DNA of 64,000 nt from GWF2-33-9 sp964500435 (GCA_964500435.1 CAZCNL010000012.1:1-64000), one strand, 5' to 3'. Shown: positions 52,613-62,058, counted from the stretch's first letter. Translations and numbers: made by a program. The notes: generated from the letters alone by a model not told the origin.

Positions 52613-53128
52613 AACAAGTCCTGTGTTTGTTAATAAAAAATGTTATTTAATTGAGAACGTTGATAAATTAATATATTTCTTTCAATTTCTGTTTTCTAAT
52701 GTACATCTTAACACAAAATTCACATTTATTTTTTGGGCATATTTCCAAAAAATTAAATTACAAAAAAAAAATCAAAAAGTCAAGTGTTTTTTTTCAAACA
52801 TTTTGTTTTTACAAGTTAATTCGAAGTTATTATTATTAATTTTATCTTATATTATGACATTGTTAATTATATAATTTTAAATTGAATTTCGTTCATTTTT
52901 TTTTCTTCTTTTTTTAATATTAAAAATATTTCATAATTTATTTGCAGTTAACTTAATAAATTATTATTATTTCAATGTTTACTACATTTATGTAGCACTT
53001 TTAACTACTTTTTTAAAAAATGAATTAATGTTCAACTTTTTAAATTAAGTTCTTTTGACTTTTAAAACATTTTTTTTATTTTTTGTGATAAATTTTTCTT
53101 AAATTGAAATTAAAATATTTGAAATTTT
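52613..53128. other. 516-nt divergent intergenic region (susC / SDR)
   Basis: Very AT-rich with long A and T runs. A possible susC promoter is at 52755-52783. No ORF of coding character, tRNA or hairpin terminator is seen. The unusual length fits a regulated leader for susC. Confidence 0.6.
52755..52783 (-). promoter_or_regulatory. Possible susC promoter
   Basis: The minus strand has TTGACT (52783-52778), a 17-nt spacer and TAATTT (52760-52755). The spacing is ideal but the -10 match is partial, and the leader would be about 136 nt. Confidence 0.3.
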
Positions 53129-53830
53129 ATGAAAAAAATATTTATCTCGGGAATTTCGAAAGGTATCGGGGCAGAAACTGCAAAAAAATTACAGAAAAAG
53201 TATGAAGTATATGGCTCCACTTCAAATTTACAGAAATATCTTAAAAATATGGATAAATCATCACTTCCCGTAAATAATATTGTCGAAATAAATTTCAATA
53301 CAACTTTGAAACTCGAAGAAATTAATTTGAAATTAAATAAATTGCCTCCTGATATAAATGTATTAATTAATAATGCTGGAATAGCACATTTCTCGCCCTT
53401 TTTGGAAAGTTCATTAGCTGAAATGAAAGAACAAATGAGTATAAATTTTTATTCAGCCTTTTTATTGACAAAACAATTTCTTCCATCAATGGTGCTTCAA
53501 AATAATGGGCTGATCATCAATATTCTTTCTGTTGCAGCCTTGAAAGCATTTGAATTTGCATCACTGTATTCTGCAACAAAATCCGCAATGGCGAGTCTTT
53601 TTGATTCTATTCGTGAGGAAGTGCGAGATAATAATATTAAAATCACAAATATCTATTTAGGTGCTACGAATACAGGGCTTTGGGATGAAAAATCACGCAT
53701 AGAATTTGGCAAGCAAATGATTAAGCCCGCACAAGTTGCCAAAGTAATTGATTCAGTAATTACGTTAAGTAAAGAAAAAGAAATGATGCTCGAAGAAATT
53801 ATAATTAGACCGCAATATGGCGATTTATAA
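53129..53830 (+). CDS. Short-chain dehydrogenase/reductase
   Basis: A 233-aa classical SDR with a Rossmann fold. The cofactor loop is ISGISKGIGAETAKKL (a TGxxxGxG variant), and the structural motif is INVLINNAGIAHF (NNAG). Catalytic Ser lies in INILSVAALKAF, Tyr and Lys in LYSATKSAMASLF (YxxxK). The PG motif region is YLGATNTGLWD. The substrate is unknown; small stand-alone SDRs of this type reduce varied carbonyls. It is a single gene. Confidence 0.9.
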   Translation: MKKIFISGISKGIGAETAKKLQKKYEVYGSTSNLQKYLKNMDKSSLPVNNIVEINFNTTLKLEEINLKLNKLPPDINVLINNAGIAHFSPFLESSLAEMKEQMSINFYSAFLLTKQFLPSMVLQNNGLIINILSVAALKAFEFASLYSATKSAMASLFDSIREEVRDNNIKITNIYLGATNTGLWDEKSRIEFGKQMIKPAQVAKVIDSVITLSKEKEMMLEEIIIRPQYGDL

Positions 53831-53842
53831 ATGCATTACCAA

Positions 53843-53875
53843 AAGTAAGTTAAGTTTAACATCCATAACTTACTT
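53843..53875. terminator. Weak hairpin between convergent SDR and LolD-like genes
   Basis: Arms AAGTAAGTTA and TAACTTACTT with a 13-nt loop; only a short T-rich tail follows. Confidence 0.45.
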
Positions 53876-53890
53876 CTTGAATTTTATGAT

Positions 53891-54577
53891 TTAATTGTGA
53901 ACGAGCTTTCCATTTTGAATATAAAATTGTTTCGATGCTCTTTGAGCGATTTCTGAACTGTGAGTTGCAATAATAAAAGTTGTGTTGAATTCTTTAATTA
54001 AGCTTTCGATTAATTCTAAAAATTTAGCAGAATTAGTATTGTCCAAATTGCCCGTTGGTTCATCGGCGAGAATAATTTCGGGATTGTTAATTAAGGCACG
54101 AGAAATTGCAACTCTTTGTTGTTCCCCTCCGGACATATTTTGAGGCTTGTTGTTTGCTTTATCAATAATACCTGTTTTTTCGAGCAATTTGCTTGCTTTG
54201 CTATAAGCTTCTTGTTTTGGAATATTTGCAATCAATGCTGGCAAGGCAACATTTTCAAGTGCCGTAAATTCTGGTAATAAATGATGAAATTGAAAAACGA
54301 ACCCAAAAAAGAAATTTCTATATTTGGTTAAAACAGCATCGGGCAAATCATAAATAGAGGTTAATTCTTTATTGTTGGAAATAAAAACGGAACCCGAGTC
54401 AGGTTTATCCAGACCGCCAAGGCAATGCAATAATGTGCTTTTTCCCGAACCAGATGCACCTTGAATAGAAATAAAATCACCTTTTTCTACTTCGATTGAT
54501 AAACCTTTCAAAACTTCTGTTTTCTCGCCTGTTTTAGTCAAATATGATTTAAAAATATTGTCAGCCCGCAAAATCAT
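53891..54577 (-). CDS. LolD-like ABC transporter ATP-binding protein
   Basis: A 228-aa ATPase of the LolD/MacB (FtsE-like) group. Walker A is GASGSGKST, the signature is MSGGEQQRVAISRALI, Walker B is IILADEPTGNLD, and the H-loop is FIIATHSSEIA. In the family it powers lipoprotein release to the outer membrane or membrane-protein extraction. The permease (LolC/E-like) is not adjacent. It is 2 nt downstream of the methyltransferase gene and probably co-transcribed. The function is therefore assigned by family only. Confidence 0.88.
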   Translation of the reverse strand: MILRADNIFKSYLTKTGEKTEVLKGLSIEVEKGDFISIQGASGSGKSTLLHCLGGLDKPDSGSVFISNNKELTSIYDLPDAVLTKYRNFFFGFVFQFHHLLPEFTALENVALPALIANIPKQEAYSKASKLLEKTGIIDKANNKPQNMSGGEQQRVAISRALINNPEIILADEPTGNLDNTNSAKFLELIESLIKEFNTTFIIATHSSEIAQRASKQFYIQNGKLVHN

Positions 54578-54579
54578 TA

Positions 54580-55122
54580 TTATTTACTTAGTTTATATAA
54601 AACAAGATTTGTCATATTAATTATTTCGAAATTATTAAAAGAGGATTTAAATGCTAATTCCTTGATAAAATTAGTAGGCAATCTATGGTCAATAGGAGGA
54701 CCAAATGGCTCTTCTTGAAATTTCCATTCCAATATAAAAGTGTTATATTTACTTACTCGAGCAGCTTCACTAAGTGCTTTTTCATAATTGTCTACTTCGT
54801 GAAAAACTAAACCAAAAAAAGTAGCATCAAACTTTTGAGAAGCAAAAGGAAGTTCTTCGGCAACTGCTTTTATAAAAACTCCGTTTGGAACATATTTTTT
54901 TGCAAGTTCTAAGTATTCTTCATTTAAATCAATACCATGAACTTTTATTTTATTTTTACTAAATTCTTCGGCAAAAAGACCAGTGCCTGTTCCAATATCT
55001 AAAAGTGATTTTATATTTCCGGATTTTAAACAATTTTCAACAACAGCCGCAACTTCGAGTCTGCTCACTCTTTCTGGGGAACGCAATTTATCTGGGGTTT
55101 GATTAAAAGTTTTTTCGTTCAT
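54580..55122 (-). CDS. Class I SAM-dependent methyltransferase
   Basis: A 180-aa enzyme of the Methyltransf_11 group. Motif I is LLDIGTGTGLFAEEF, motif II VHGIDLNEEYLELAKKYV, and post-I motifs are AEELPFASQKFDATFFGLVF and EVDNYEKALSEAARVSKYNT. The substrate is unknown; UbiE-like and metalloid methyltransferases share this pattern. It precedes the LolD-like gene by 2 nt. Confidence 0.85.
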   Translation of the reverse strand: MNEKTFNQTPDKLRSPERVSRLEVAAVVENCLKSGNIKSLLDIGTGTGLFAEEFSKNKIKVHGIDLNEEYLELAKKYVPNGVFIKAVAEELPFASQKFDATFFGLVFHEVDNYEKALSEAARVSKYNTFILEWKFQEEPFGPPIDHRLPTNFIKELAFKSSFNNFEIINMTNLVLYKLSK

Positions 55123-55264
55123 AAAATTTTGTTTATGATTTAGGCGTTTTTTAACATTTTATATTGTTTTTTTTAATTTCAGGGTCTTGGAAAAAAATTG
55201 GAGAAAAAAAATGGCTTATATCACAAAAACTATAACATTCGAATAAATTGGATTATTAATTCTA

Positions 55265-56074
55265 TTACAGTCCACGCTCTTTTGCCTCATCCCAAAATTT
55301 ATCCATCTCTTCAAGCGACATTTCTCGTAGTTCTTTGTTGTTTTCTTTTGCACGTTTTTCAATATGTTGGAAGCGTTGAGTAAATTTCATATTAGTAAGT
55401 TGCAAAGCCTCTTCTGGAATGATATCTTCGTAGCGAGCGGCATTAACAAGTGAAAAGAGGAAATCGCCAAATTCTTCTTTGATTCTTTGTTTATCGCCTT
55501 TTTTAATTTCATATTTTAGTTCAGCAAATTCTTCTTCAACTTTTTCCCACATATCTTCTTTTTTATTCCAATCGAATCCAATTCGAGAAGCTTTATGTTG
55601 TATTCTTTCGGCACGTAATAGAGCAGGTAAATTATTTGGCACACCATCAAGGGTACTTCCATCACCATTTTTTTCTTGTTTTTTGATGGTTTCCCAATTT
55701 TGTAAAACTTCTTCTTGGCTGCTAACTTGGGTTTCACCAAAGACGTGAGGATGTCGCCGTATCATTTTGCTATGAATTTTCTTTATAACTGTTTTTAAAT
55801 CGAATGCCCCACGTTCTTCTGCAATAATTGAGTGCATTAAAATATGCAACAAAACATCTCCTAACTCTCCGGCAAAATCGTCGTCATCTTTTTTATAAAT
55901 TGCATCAACAACTTCGTATGCTTCTTCTATAGTAAGTTGTGCGATGCTTTCATTTGTTTGTTCTTTATCCCAAGGGCATTCTCTTCGCAAAATTTTCACT
56001 AAATCATAAAATGATTCAAACAAATCAAGAATATTCTCAGGGTCTTTTGGAACGGGTATTTTTGGATTATTCAT
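55265..56074 (-). CDS. mazG: Nucleoside triphosphate pyrophosphohydrolase MazG
   Basis: Hydrolyses NTPs and dNTPs to monophosphates and PPi, cleaning aberrant nucleotides. The first MazG domain has CPWDKEQTNESIAQLTIEEA, YEVVDAIYKKDDDDFAGELG and DVLLHILMHS, giving the ExxE...ExxD metal site. RRHPHVFGETQ is conserved. The second domain carries KEDMWEKVEEEFAELKYEIK and EEFGDFLFSLVNAARY. At 269 aa it has the normal two-domain length. Confidence 0.95.
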   Translation of the reverse strand: MNNPKIPVPKDPENILDLFESFYDLVKILRRECPWDKEQTNESIAQLTIEEAYEVVDAIYKKDDDDFAGELGDVLLHILMHSIIAEERGAFDLKTVIKKIHSKMIRRHPHVFGETQVSSQEEVLQNWETIKKQEKNGDGSTLDGVPNNLPALLRAERIQHKASRIGFDWNKKEDMWEKVEEEFAELKYEIKKGDKQRIKEEFGDFLFSLVNAARYEDIIPEEALQLTNMKFTQRFQHIEKRAKENNKELREMSLEEMDKFWDEAKERGL

Positions 56075-56168
56075 ATTTTTAATTTTTGAAAATTTGTATA
56101 AATATTTACGATTTGATAGATTATTTATTTCGTTTTTTTTATTAATTTAAGTTATTAAAGAATATGCT

Positions 56169-57614
56169 ATGACAGAAAAACATAATCCAAAATTAAAATC
56201 AGAGTTGGGGCTTTTTACAACTGTTGCAATCGTCGTTGGTGCTGTAATAGGCTCAGGTATTTTCAAAAAACCTGCTATAATGGCAAGTCAAGTTGGATCA
56301 ACAAAATTGTTGCTTGCTATTTGGGTTGTTGCTGGATTAATAACATTGTTCGGAGCATTAACAAACTCAGAGGTTGCAGGTTTAATATCAGAAACAGGTG
56401 GGCAATATATATTTTTTCAAAAAATGTACGGTGAGTTTGTGGCATTTCTCTACGGGTGGGCAATATTCATTGTAATTCAAACAGGTTCGATAGCATCAAT
56501 TACTTATGTCTTTGCTGAGTATACTCAATATTTTGTGCATTTACCTCGCTTACCTGTCGAAATTGAAAATTCTTTTATTATTCATATTCCTTACATTGGA
56601 AATATACTTCCACTTGAAAATTTAGGTGTTAAGGCATTGACCATAATTATTGTTATGCTTTTAACTCTTATAAATTATTATGGCGTTCGCTTTGGAGGAA
56701 CGATTTCTTCGTTTTTTTCATCCTCGAAAGTTTTAATTATTTTGTTTTTTGTTTTGGTAGCTCTGATTTTCACAAATGGGAGTGTATCTAATTTTTCGTC
56801 AGTTTTACCAGTATCAGAGATGGGAAATAGCAATATATTTTTGGGAATTGTTGCGGCAATGTCAGGTGCATTTTGGGCTTATGACGGATGGAATAATGTT
56901 ACATATCTAGCAGGTGAAATAAAGGAACCACAAGTCAATATTCCGAAGGGGTTGTTTTTAGGGACTGTAATAGTAATAATTGTTTATTTATTAATCAACA
57001 TTGCATATATATATGTTTTGCCAATAAATGAGATGGCAAAATCAACACTGGTGGCAGCCGACGCTGCAACAAGAGTTTTGGGGAGCATTGGTGGTGGGTT
57101 TGTTGCTGCTGCTGTAATGATTTCGACATTTGGAACATCAAATGGGACAATAATGGCAAGTGCTCGTGTTTATTACGCTATGTCTAACAGAGGAATGTTT
57201 TTCAAATCAATTGGAAAAAGCCATATTAAGTATTTAACACCAGCAAACGCATTATGGTTGCAAGCCGTATGGACAGCAATATTAGTGCTTAGTGGGACAT
57301 TTGATATATTAACTGATATGTTGATTTTTGTAAGTTGGATATTTTATTTGTTAGGTGCTGCTGGAATATTTATATTACGTAAAAAAATGCCTAATGCACA
57401 TCGTCCATATCGAGTATTTGGTTATCCTTATATACCCATAATATTTATAATTTTTGCATTTTTTTTCGTAGTTTTTACAATATATAGCGATTTAATTGGT
57501 TATATAGAAGGGAGGTATCGCATCATTAATTCTCTCTTTGGTTTAATGTTATTATCAACAGGTATACCTTTCTATTTTATATTTAAAAAGTATTTTAAAA
57601 CAAAATTGGAGTAA
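56169..57614 (+). CDS. APC superfamily amino acid permease
   Basis: A 481-aa inner-membrane transporter with about 12 hydrophobic helices. The family opening VAIVVGAVIGSGIFKKPAIM lies in helix 1, and FWAYDGWNNVTYLAGEIKEP in helix 6. FGTSNGTIMASARVYYAMSN is typical of the LAT/APC group, as is PNAHRPYRVFGYPYIPIIFI near the end. It likely exchanges or imports neutral amino acids, but the substrate is not visible. It is followed at 2 nt by the YciO-type gene. Confidence 0.9.
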   Translation: MTEKHNPKLKSELGLFTTVAIVVGAVIGSGIFKKPAIMASQVGSTKLLLAIWVVAGLITLFGALTNSEVAGLISETGGQYIFFQKMYGEFVAFLYGWAIFIVIQTGSIASITYVFAEYTQYFVHLPRLPVEIENSFIIHIPYIGNILPLENLGVKALTIIIVMLLTLINYYGVRFGGTISSFFSSSKVLIILFFVLVALIFTNGSVSNFSSVLPVSEMGNSNIFLGIVAAMSGAFWAYDGWNNVTYLAGEIKEPQVNIPKGLFLGTVIVIIVYLLINIAYIYVLPINEMAKSTLVAADAATRVLGSIGGGFVAAAVMISTFGTSNGTIMASARVYYAMSNRGMFFKSIGKSHIKYLTPANALWLQAVWTAILVLSGTFDILTDMLIFVSWIFYLLGAAGIFILRKKMPNAHRPYRVFGYPYIPIIFIIFAFFFVVFTIYSDLIGYIEGRYRIINSLFGLMLLSTGIPFYFIFKKYFKTKLE

Positions 57615-57616
57615 TT

Positions 57617-58255
57617 ATGGGAGCAGAAATTTTAACAATCCACCACCAAACCCCAGAAGTCCGCAAAATACAGAAAGTATCGGATATGCTTAATGATGGA
57701 GCCGTTATAATTTATCCAACAGACACGGGTTATACTTTGGGTTGTAAACTATCCAATAAAAATGGCATCGAACGAATTCGACAATTACGCAATATTGATT
57801 CTGGGAAGGCACTGACATTTTTGTGCGATTCTCTCAATCGCTTGTCTGATTTTGCAAAAGTGTCAGATAAAGCATACAAAACTATGCGAGGTCTAATACC
57901 CGGTCCCTACACATTCATTTTACCTGCTTCTAAACTCGTACCATATTTTGCACAAGATTCCAAGCGGAAAACTGCTGGTATCAGAGTGCCTAACCATTTG
58001 CTTTCAATTGCTTTATTGAAAGCATTAGGAGACCCGATTATATCAATTTCTGCGAAAATTCCAGATGAAGAAAATGCTTCTTATGATGAAATTATTGATT
58101 ATTATTCGAAACAAGTTGATATAGCAGTAAAACTGGAGGAACCAAATTTTGTTGGTCAATCCACAATAATTGATATGACTGATGATGAATTTTTCATTGC
58201 TCGTGAAGGAGCAGGAATGGATAAACTTCAAAACTTTGTCTTTTTAAGTGAATAG
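57617..58255 (+). CDS. YciO/Sua5-YrdC family protein (threonylcarbamoyl-AMP synthase-like)
   Basis: A 212-aa YrdC-fold protein. VIIYPTDTGYTLGCKLSN and IRQLRNIDSGKALTFLC are the core, followed by RGLIPGPYTFILPASKLV and TAGIRVPNHLLSIALLKALG. The opening ILTIHHQTPEVRKI and length resemble YciO more than TsaC. YciO has weak threonylcarbamoyl-AMP synthase activity in E. coli; whether this one makes t6A is unknown. It follows the permease after 2 nt, with a GGAG site in the permease's last codons. Confidence 0.85.
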   Translation: MGAEILTIHHQTPEVRKIQKVSDMLNDGAVIIYPTDTGYTLGCKLSNKNGIERIRQLRNIDSGKALTFLCDSLNRLSDFAKVSDKAYKTMRGLIPGPYTFILPASKLVPYFAQDSKRKTAGIRVPNHLLSIALLKALGDPIISISAKIPDEENASYDEIIDYYSKQVDIAVKLEEPNFVGQSTIIDMTDDEFFIAREGAGMDKLQNFVFLSE

Positions 58256-58276
58256 ACTTTTTGACAGCTAAAACCT

Positions 58277-58320
58277 AAAAAATACCCCAAGAGGATTGTT
58301 GTACTTTTGGGGTATTTTTT
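58277..58320. terminator. Bidirectional intrinsic terminator
   Basis: Perfect arms AAAAAATACCCCAA and TTGGGGTATTTTTT with a 16-nt loop, between the convergent YciO-type and nuclease-methylase genes. Confidence 0.88.
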
Positions 58321-58349
58321 GGTATAAATTAACTATTAAAAATTAATGA

Positions 58350-60602
58350 TTAATCAAATAATGTTCTATCTTCTTTTTTTAATCTCCATCTATCTTTATC
58401 AATTCTTTCAGCAATGTCTTCTAATACTAATAAAATAGTCTGATTTTCAGGAGTATCACCATTTTTTAATAAAGGTAAGATATTTAAAATTATATCATCG
58501 AAATGAGGGTAAGTACCTTCTCTTTCCATTCTGCGTAAATAACTTAATAAATAATATTTAATTCGTAACTTCACATCAATTTGAGTAGTAAATTTTGTGT
58601 TATGTTTAATTGTAAAAATTTCTTTTTCTTCATTATAATCAAAAGAATTTAATAATAATGGAGTTAAGTCTTGATACTCTTTTTTAAGTAAATCGAGGAA
58701 ACCAAGTTCTAAACCTTTGATTATAAGTTCATCATTTATCTGTTCAAGGGTTGCACCATTATTTTTAGCAATAATTCCTTCGATAGTTTGCATAACAATT
58801 TGCGCAACATCCATTCCCAAATTTGCTTTAAGTATTGTTTTGGGATTTTTAACTTTTTTAAAATTAATAATAAGTTGTCCTGAAAGTACAGTAAATGGAT
58901 TTTGTCGTTTTTTAAAACTTGTTTGACCATTTTTTTGAGGCACAGCTCCAACATATTCAAATCCACAAGCTTCTGCTGTATTAATTATCAAATGCCAAAA
59001 TTCTGGGTCTTTATGGGCGAACACAAATGAAAGCCATCTATCAAATTTCAAAACTCTATACATTTCTTTTATACTTTCAGCAATCGTTTTATTGTATTCT
59101 TCTTTTGATCTATTATGGGAACCACCCTCAATAGCTTCTTTTTGGTAATCTTCTTCTGTTACTTCAAGATCAAGCCAAGCATTCCACATAATTGATAGAT
59201 CCAAGTACGGTATTTTTTTACCATACGGCGGGTCTGTATATATATAATCAATTGACTCTTTTGGGATATTTGTTAATTTGGTTGCATCACCTTTATATAC
59301 TTTAATATTCTGAATAGTTTCTTCGTTTATATAATACTGGATCTCCTTTTTTGCAGCTAACACTTTTTTGAAACGAATTTCGAAAAATTTCATTAAATCT
59401 ATGCTTACAGGATTTGGTGCAATACGGTATCTGTAATACTGAAAAGGAGCGGCATTACCACCCCCCTCTTTTTTTATATAAGAAGATGTATGATATGTTA
59501 AATTATGTTTTGTTACTAATCCTGAAAACATTAATAAAAAAGAATTTCTAATGTTCTTATTTTTTTCTTTTAGAATGAGATTTTTAAGTAATGCAAGTTC
59601 AGCCAATTGTTTTCTGCTGAATAATTTTTCAATTGTATCAACATCAGAACCTTTTGGCAATTTTATACCTTTTGGATATTTGAACTTTTTTAAAATATTA
59701 TCAATATCTTTATTATTAAGTGGTTTTTGTTTTTCATATTTTGATTTTATCCTATCAAAAGCTTCGGAAAATTCTGTAAAATTAACAGGAGCAATTAAAG
59801 CATTAACAATAAAAATGGCTAATGGGTTTAAATCAATGCTTATTGCTTTACGATTATTCATCATTGCTTCTATTGCAGTTATTCCACTACCTCCAAAAGG
59901 GTCTAACACAATATCCCCAGGTTTTGAAAAATTACGAATATATTCAGATACTACATTCCAACTTTGTTTTGTAAAATACCCATGAACTCCATAATGCCGT
60001 TTCGTCGATTGTTTTTTTACTTGAATTTCCTCTAATAAAGGTCTATTTGAATAATCAAAACCTTTATTGGTTAATTTTTTGCTTTCATAAGTAAAACTTT
60101 TTCCTATTTGAAAACTTGAAGGTGAAAGTAAAGATATTAAGATATCCCAGTTTTCTTCAATATCTTGCATTTTAAATTTTAACACTGGCTTTGAAGAAAA
60201 TTCTGTTCTGTACAAAACAAATTCAAGTCCGTTACATAAAGCAAAATATGTACTTCTAATTTCTGGATGTGTTGCATAGCTATAAACTTGTTCTACAAAG
60301 TCTTCGTTATCTATATTTTTACTTGGTGATTTAGCATCTAAAACCCAAGCATAATTATTTTCTACTTTTAAAATATAATCTGGTATTAACTTTATGGGAA
60401 TTTTTTTATTACTTCCAATTTTTAAAAATGGATGATTTAAAGATTTGCTGCGTACAATTGATGATTCGTCATATCCTAATTCCTTTAAAATTGGTAAGAT
60501 GATAACTTCACGTACACTATCTTCTTTAAAATCGGGATCATTTAATATTTGATTAAAATTGAAATATTTAAAGAAGTTTCCTTCTATTTTTTGTGCACTC
60601 AT
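58350..60602 (-). CDS. Nuclease-methyltransferase fusion (single-chain restriction-modification candidate)
   Basis: A 750-aa protein. Residues ~20-165 resemble the HsdR N-terminal nuclease: EDSVREVIILPILKELGYD, then PDYILKVENNYAWVLDAKSP with Asp near 75 and D-x-K near 88. DNA methylase motif I is VLDPFGGSGITAIEAM near residue 230 and motif IV YTDPPYGKKIPYLDL near 455, an order and DPPY form seen in beta/gamma amino-methylases. Between them is a ~150-residue insert with TYHTSSYIKKEGGGNAAPFQ. The C-terminal ~170 residues may hold specificity. No partner gene is adjacent. The target base could be adenine N6 or cytosine N4. Unlike the gene at 16630, the methylase domain is of a different class. 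Confidence 0.82.
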   Translation of the reverse strand: MSAQKIEGNFFKYFNFNQILNDPDFKEDSVREVIILPILKELGYDESSIVRSKSLNHPFLKIGSNKKIPIKLIPDYILKVENNYAWVLDAKSPSKNIDNEDFVEQVYSYATHPEIRSTYFALCNGLEFVLYRTEFSSKPVLKFKMQDIEENWDILISLLSPSSFQIGKSFTYESKKLTNKGFDYSNRPLLEEIQVKKQSTKRHYGVHGYFTKQSWNVVSEYIRNFSKPGDIVLDPFGGSGITAIEAMMNNRKAISIDLNPLAIFIVNALIAPVNFTEFSEAFDRIKSKYEKQKPLNNKDIDNILKKFKYPKGIKLPKGSDVDTIEKLFSRKQLAELALLKNLILKEKNKNIRNSFLLMFSGLVTKHNLTYHTSSYIKKEGGGNAAPFQYYRYRIAPNPVSIDLMKFFEIRFKKVLAAKKEIQYYINEETIQNIKVYKGDATKLTNIPKESIDYIYTDPPYGKKIPYLDLSIMWNAWLDLEVTEEDYQKEAIEGGSHNRSKEEYNKTIAESIKEMYRVLKFDRWLSFVFAHKDPEFWHLIINTAEACGFEYVGAVPQKNGQTSFKKRQNPFTVLSGQLIINFKKVKNPKTILKANLGMDVAQIVMQTIEGIIAKNNGATLEQINDELIIKGLELGFLDLLKKEYQDLTPLLLNSFDYNEEKEIFTIKHNTKFTTQIDVKLRIKYYLLSYLRRMEREGTYPHFDDIILNILPLLKNGDTPENQTILLVLEDIAERIDKDRWRLKKEDRTLFD

Positions 60603-60766
60603 AAATTATTTTTTTTTACTTCTCTTTAATGCAATTTAAGAAATTAAATTGAATTTATTATACTTGTTATTGCTTTTAACAATCTATTCATATAACTTTA
60701 ATTTTTTGATAATTTTCTGTTTTTTAAAATAAAGATTTGTTTAAATCGAAAATATTTGTAAATTTA

Positions 60767-60774
60767 TATTTTTG
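60767..60774 (+). promoter_or_regulatory. Candidate -7 element (TATTTTTG) of the CBS-motB unit
   Basis: TATTTTTG lies 29 nt upstream of the ATG at 60804. TTTG copies at 60736 and 60755 are not at ideal spacing. Confidence 0.35.
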
Positions 60775-60803
60775 TATTTTAGTTTTACAAAATGGAGTTT
60801 TTT

Positions 60804-61244
60804 ATGCAAATAAAAGATGTTTTGAAGCAAAAAGGTCACGAAGTCTTCACAATTGACGAAGACAAAACAATATTTCAAGCAATGGATGTGCTTGTTAAAA
60901 ATCAAATTGGCTCGTTGCTTGTGATGAACGAAGATGGAAATATTACTGGAATTTTTAGCGAAAGAGATGCTTTGCGTGAATGTTTCAAAAATGAAGGAAA
61001 TTGCAAAGACATAATTGTGAAAAATGTTATGTCGAAAAATATAATTTTTGCTGAAGCTGACGATAATATTGATTATGTTATGGGTATAATGACTAAAAAT
61101 AGAATAAGACACGTACCTGTTTTGAAAGATAAAGTGCTTGTGGGGATTGTTTCGATTGGCGATATTGTTAAAGCTTCGTTAAACGAACAGCAATTTGAAA
61201 ATAAGTACTTGAAAGACTATTTTTACGGTCAAGCCCCAAGCTAA
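60804..61244 (+). CDS. Two-CBS-domain protein
   Basis: A 146-aa stand-alone CBS pair. Repeat one is TIDEDKTIFQAMDVLVKNQI and GSLLVMNEDGNITGIFSERD. Repeat two is VKNVMSKNIIFAEADDNIDY and RIRHVPVLKDKVLVGIVSIG. Such units sense adenine nucleotides. I start at the ATG at 60804, with GGAG 6 nt upstream; the ATG at 60792 would contain that site within its coding part. It precedes motB by 19 nt and may be co-transcribed, a possible energy-sensing link to motility (inference). Confidence 0.88.
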   Translation: MQIKDVLKQKGHEVFTIDEDKTIFQAMDVLVKNQIGSLLVMNEDGNITGIFSERDALRECFKNEGNCKDIIVKNVMSKNIIFAEADDNIDYVMGIMTKNRIRHVPVLKDKVLVGIVSIGDIVKASLNEQQFENKYLKDYFYGQAPS

Positions 61245-61263
61245 TAAAATTTAGTGAAGAGCT

Positions 61264-62058
61264 TTGGATAAACCGAAAAGACATAAAATCAATTTTAAAA
61301 CATTAGAAGACCCCGAGCACAATACTGGGGCGGATAGGTATTTAATTACATATGCAGATTTAATAACATTGTTATTGGGTCTGTTTGTAATTTTGTATGC
61401 TTCCTCGCAAGTCGATAAAACAAAATTTGCAGAATTTTCAGAAGCCTTTGGTAAATATTTTAGCGCCAAAGATATGAGCGTTTTAGAAAAGAAAAACGGG
61501 GAACTATCCGGCGGTAAAGGAGTTTTGCCTCAACCTACTTTCAGTCAAAAAGAACAAGTAACGGTTCAACAATTATATAGCGAAATTGAACAAAAGATCC
61601 AGCCATTTATTGCAAATGGGAAGTTAAGTATCAAATTAGCTGGCAATTCTATTACAGTCACTTTACCAGAAGTTTTGCTGTTCCAATCTGGAAAAGCAAA
61701 CATATTGCCTCAATCGATGCCCGTGTTAGATTCACTTGCAGTTACATTAAAAGGTTTGCCATTTGAAATATATGTTGATGGCCATACCGATGCAATACCG
61801 ATTAAAACTTTCCAGTTCGAATCCAACTGGCATTTATCAGTCGATAGAGCCCTCAATACCGGTTATTATTTGATTCAAAGAGGTTTAACCGAAAAAAATG
61901 TAATTATTCGAGGTTTTGGCTCAGAACGTCCCGTTGATGATAATTCAACTCCAGAAGGTCGTGCAAGAAATAGACGTGTTGAAATTAATATAACCCCACT
62001 TTCATCTCAAACTGCTGCATCAATTGAGTCTTCGAAAAAAGATACAACTAATCACTAA
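61264..62058 (+). CDS. motB: Flagellar stator protein MotB
   Basis: A 264-aa proton- or ion-driven stator subunit. One N-terminal helix contains the essential Asp32 (ITYADLITLLLGLFVILYAS), followed by a linker with a plug-like segment. An OmpA-type peptidoglycan-binding domain follows (YVDGHTDAIPIKT, NWHLSVDRALNTGYYLIQRG, GSERPVDDN, RARNRRVEINI). The start is a TTG at 61264 behind GAAGAG. MotA is not adjacent, which is unusual because motA and motB are generally paired. The OmpA part alone could be of another family, but the Asp-bearing helix supports MotB. Confidence 0.88.
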   Translation: MDKPKRHKINFKTLEDPEHNTGADRYLITYADLITLLLGLFVILYASSQVDKTKFAEFSEAFGKYFSAKDMSVLEKKNGELSGGKGVLPQPTFSQKEQVTVQQLYSEIEQKIQPFIANGKLSIKLAGNSITVTLPEVLLFQSGKANILPQSMPVLDSLAVTLKGLPFEIYVDGHTDAIPIKTFQFESNWHLSVDRALNTGYYLIQRGLTEKNVIIRGFGSERPVDDNSTPEGRARNRRVEINITPLSSQTAASIESSKKDTTNH

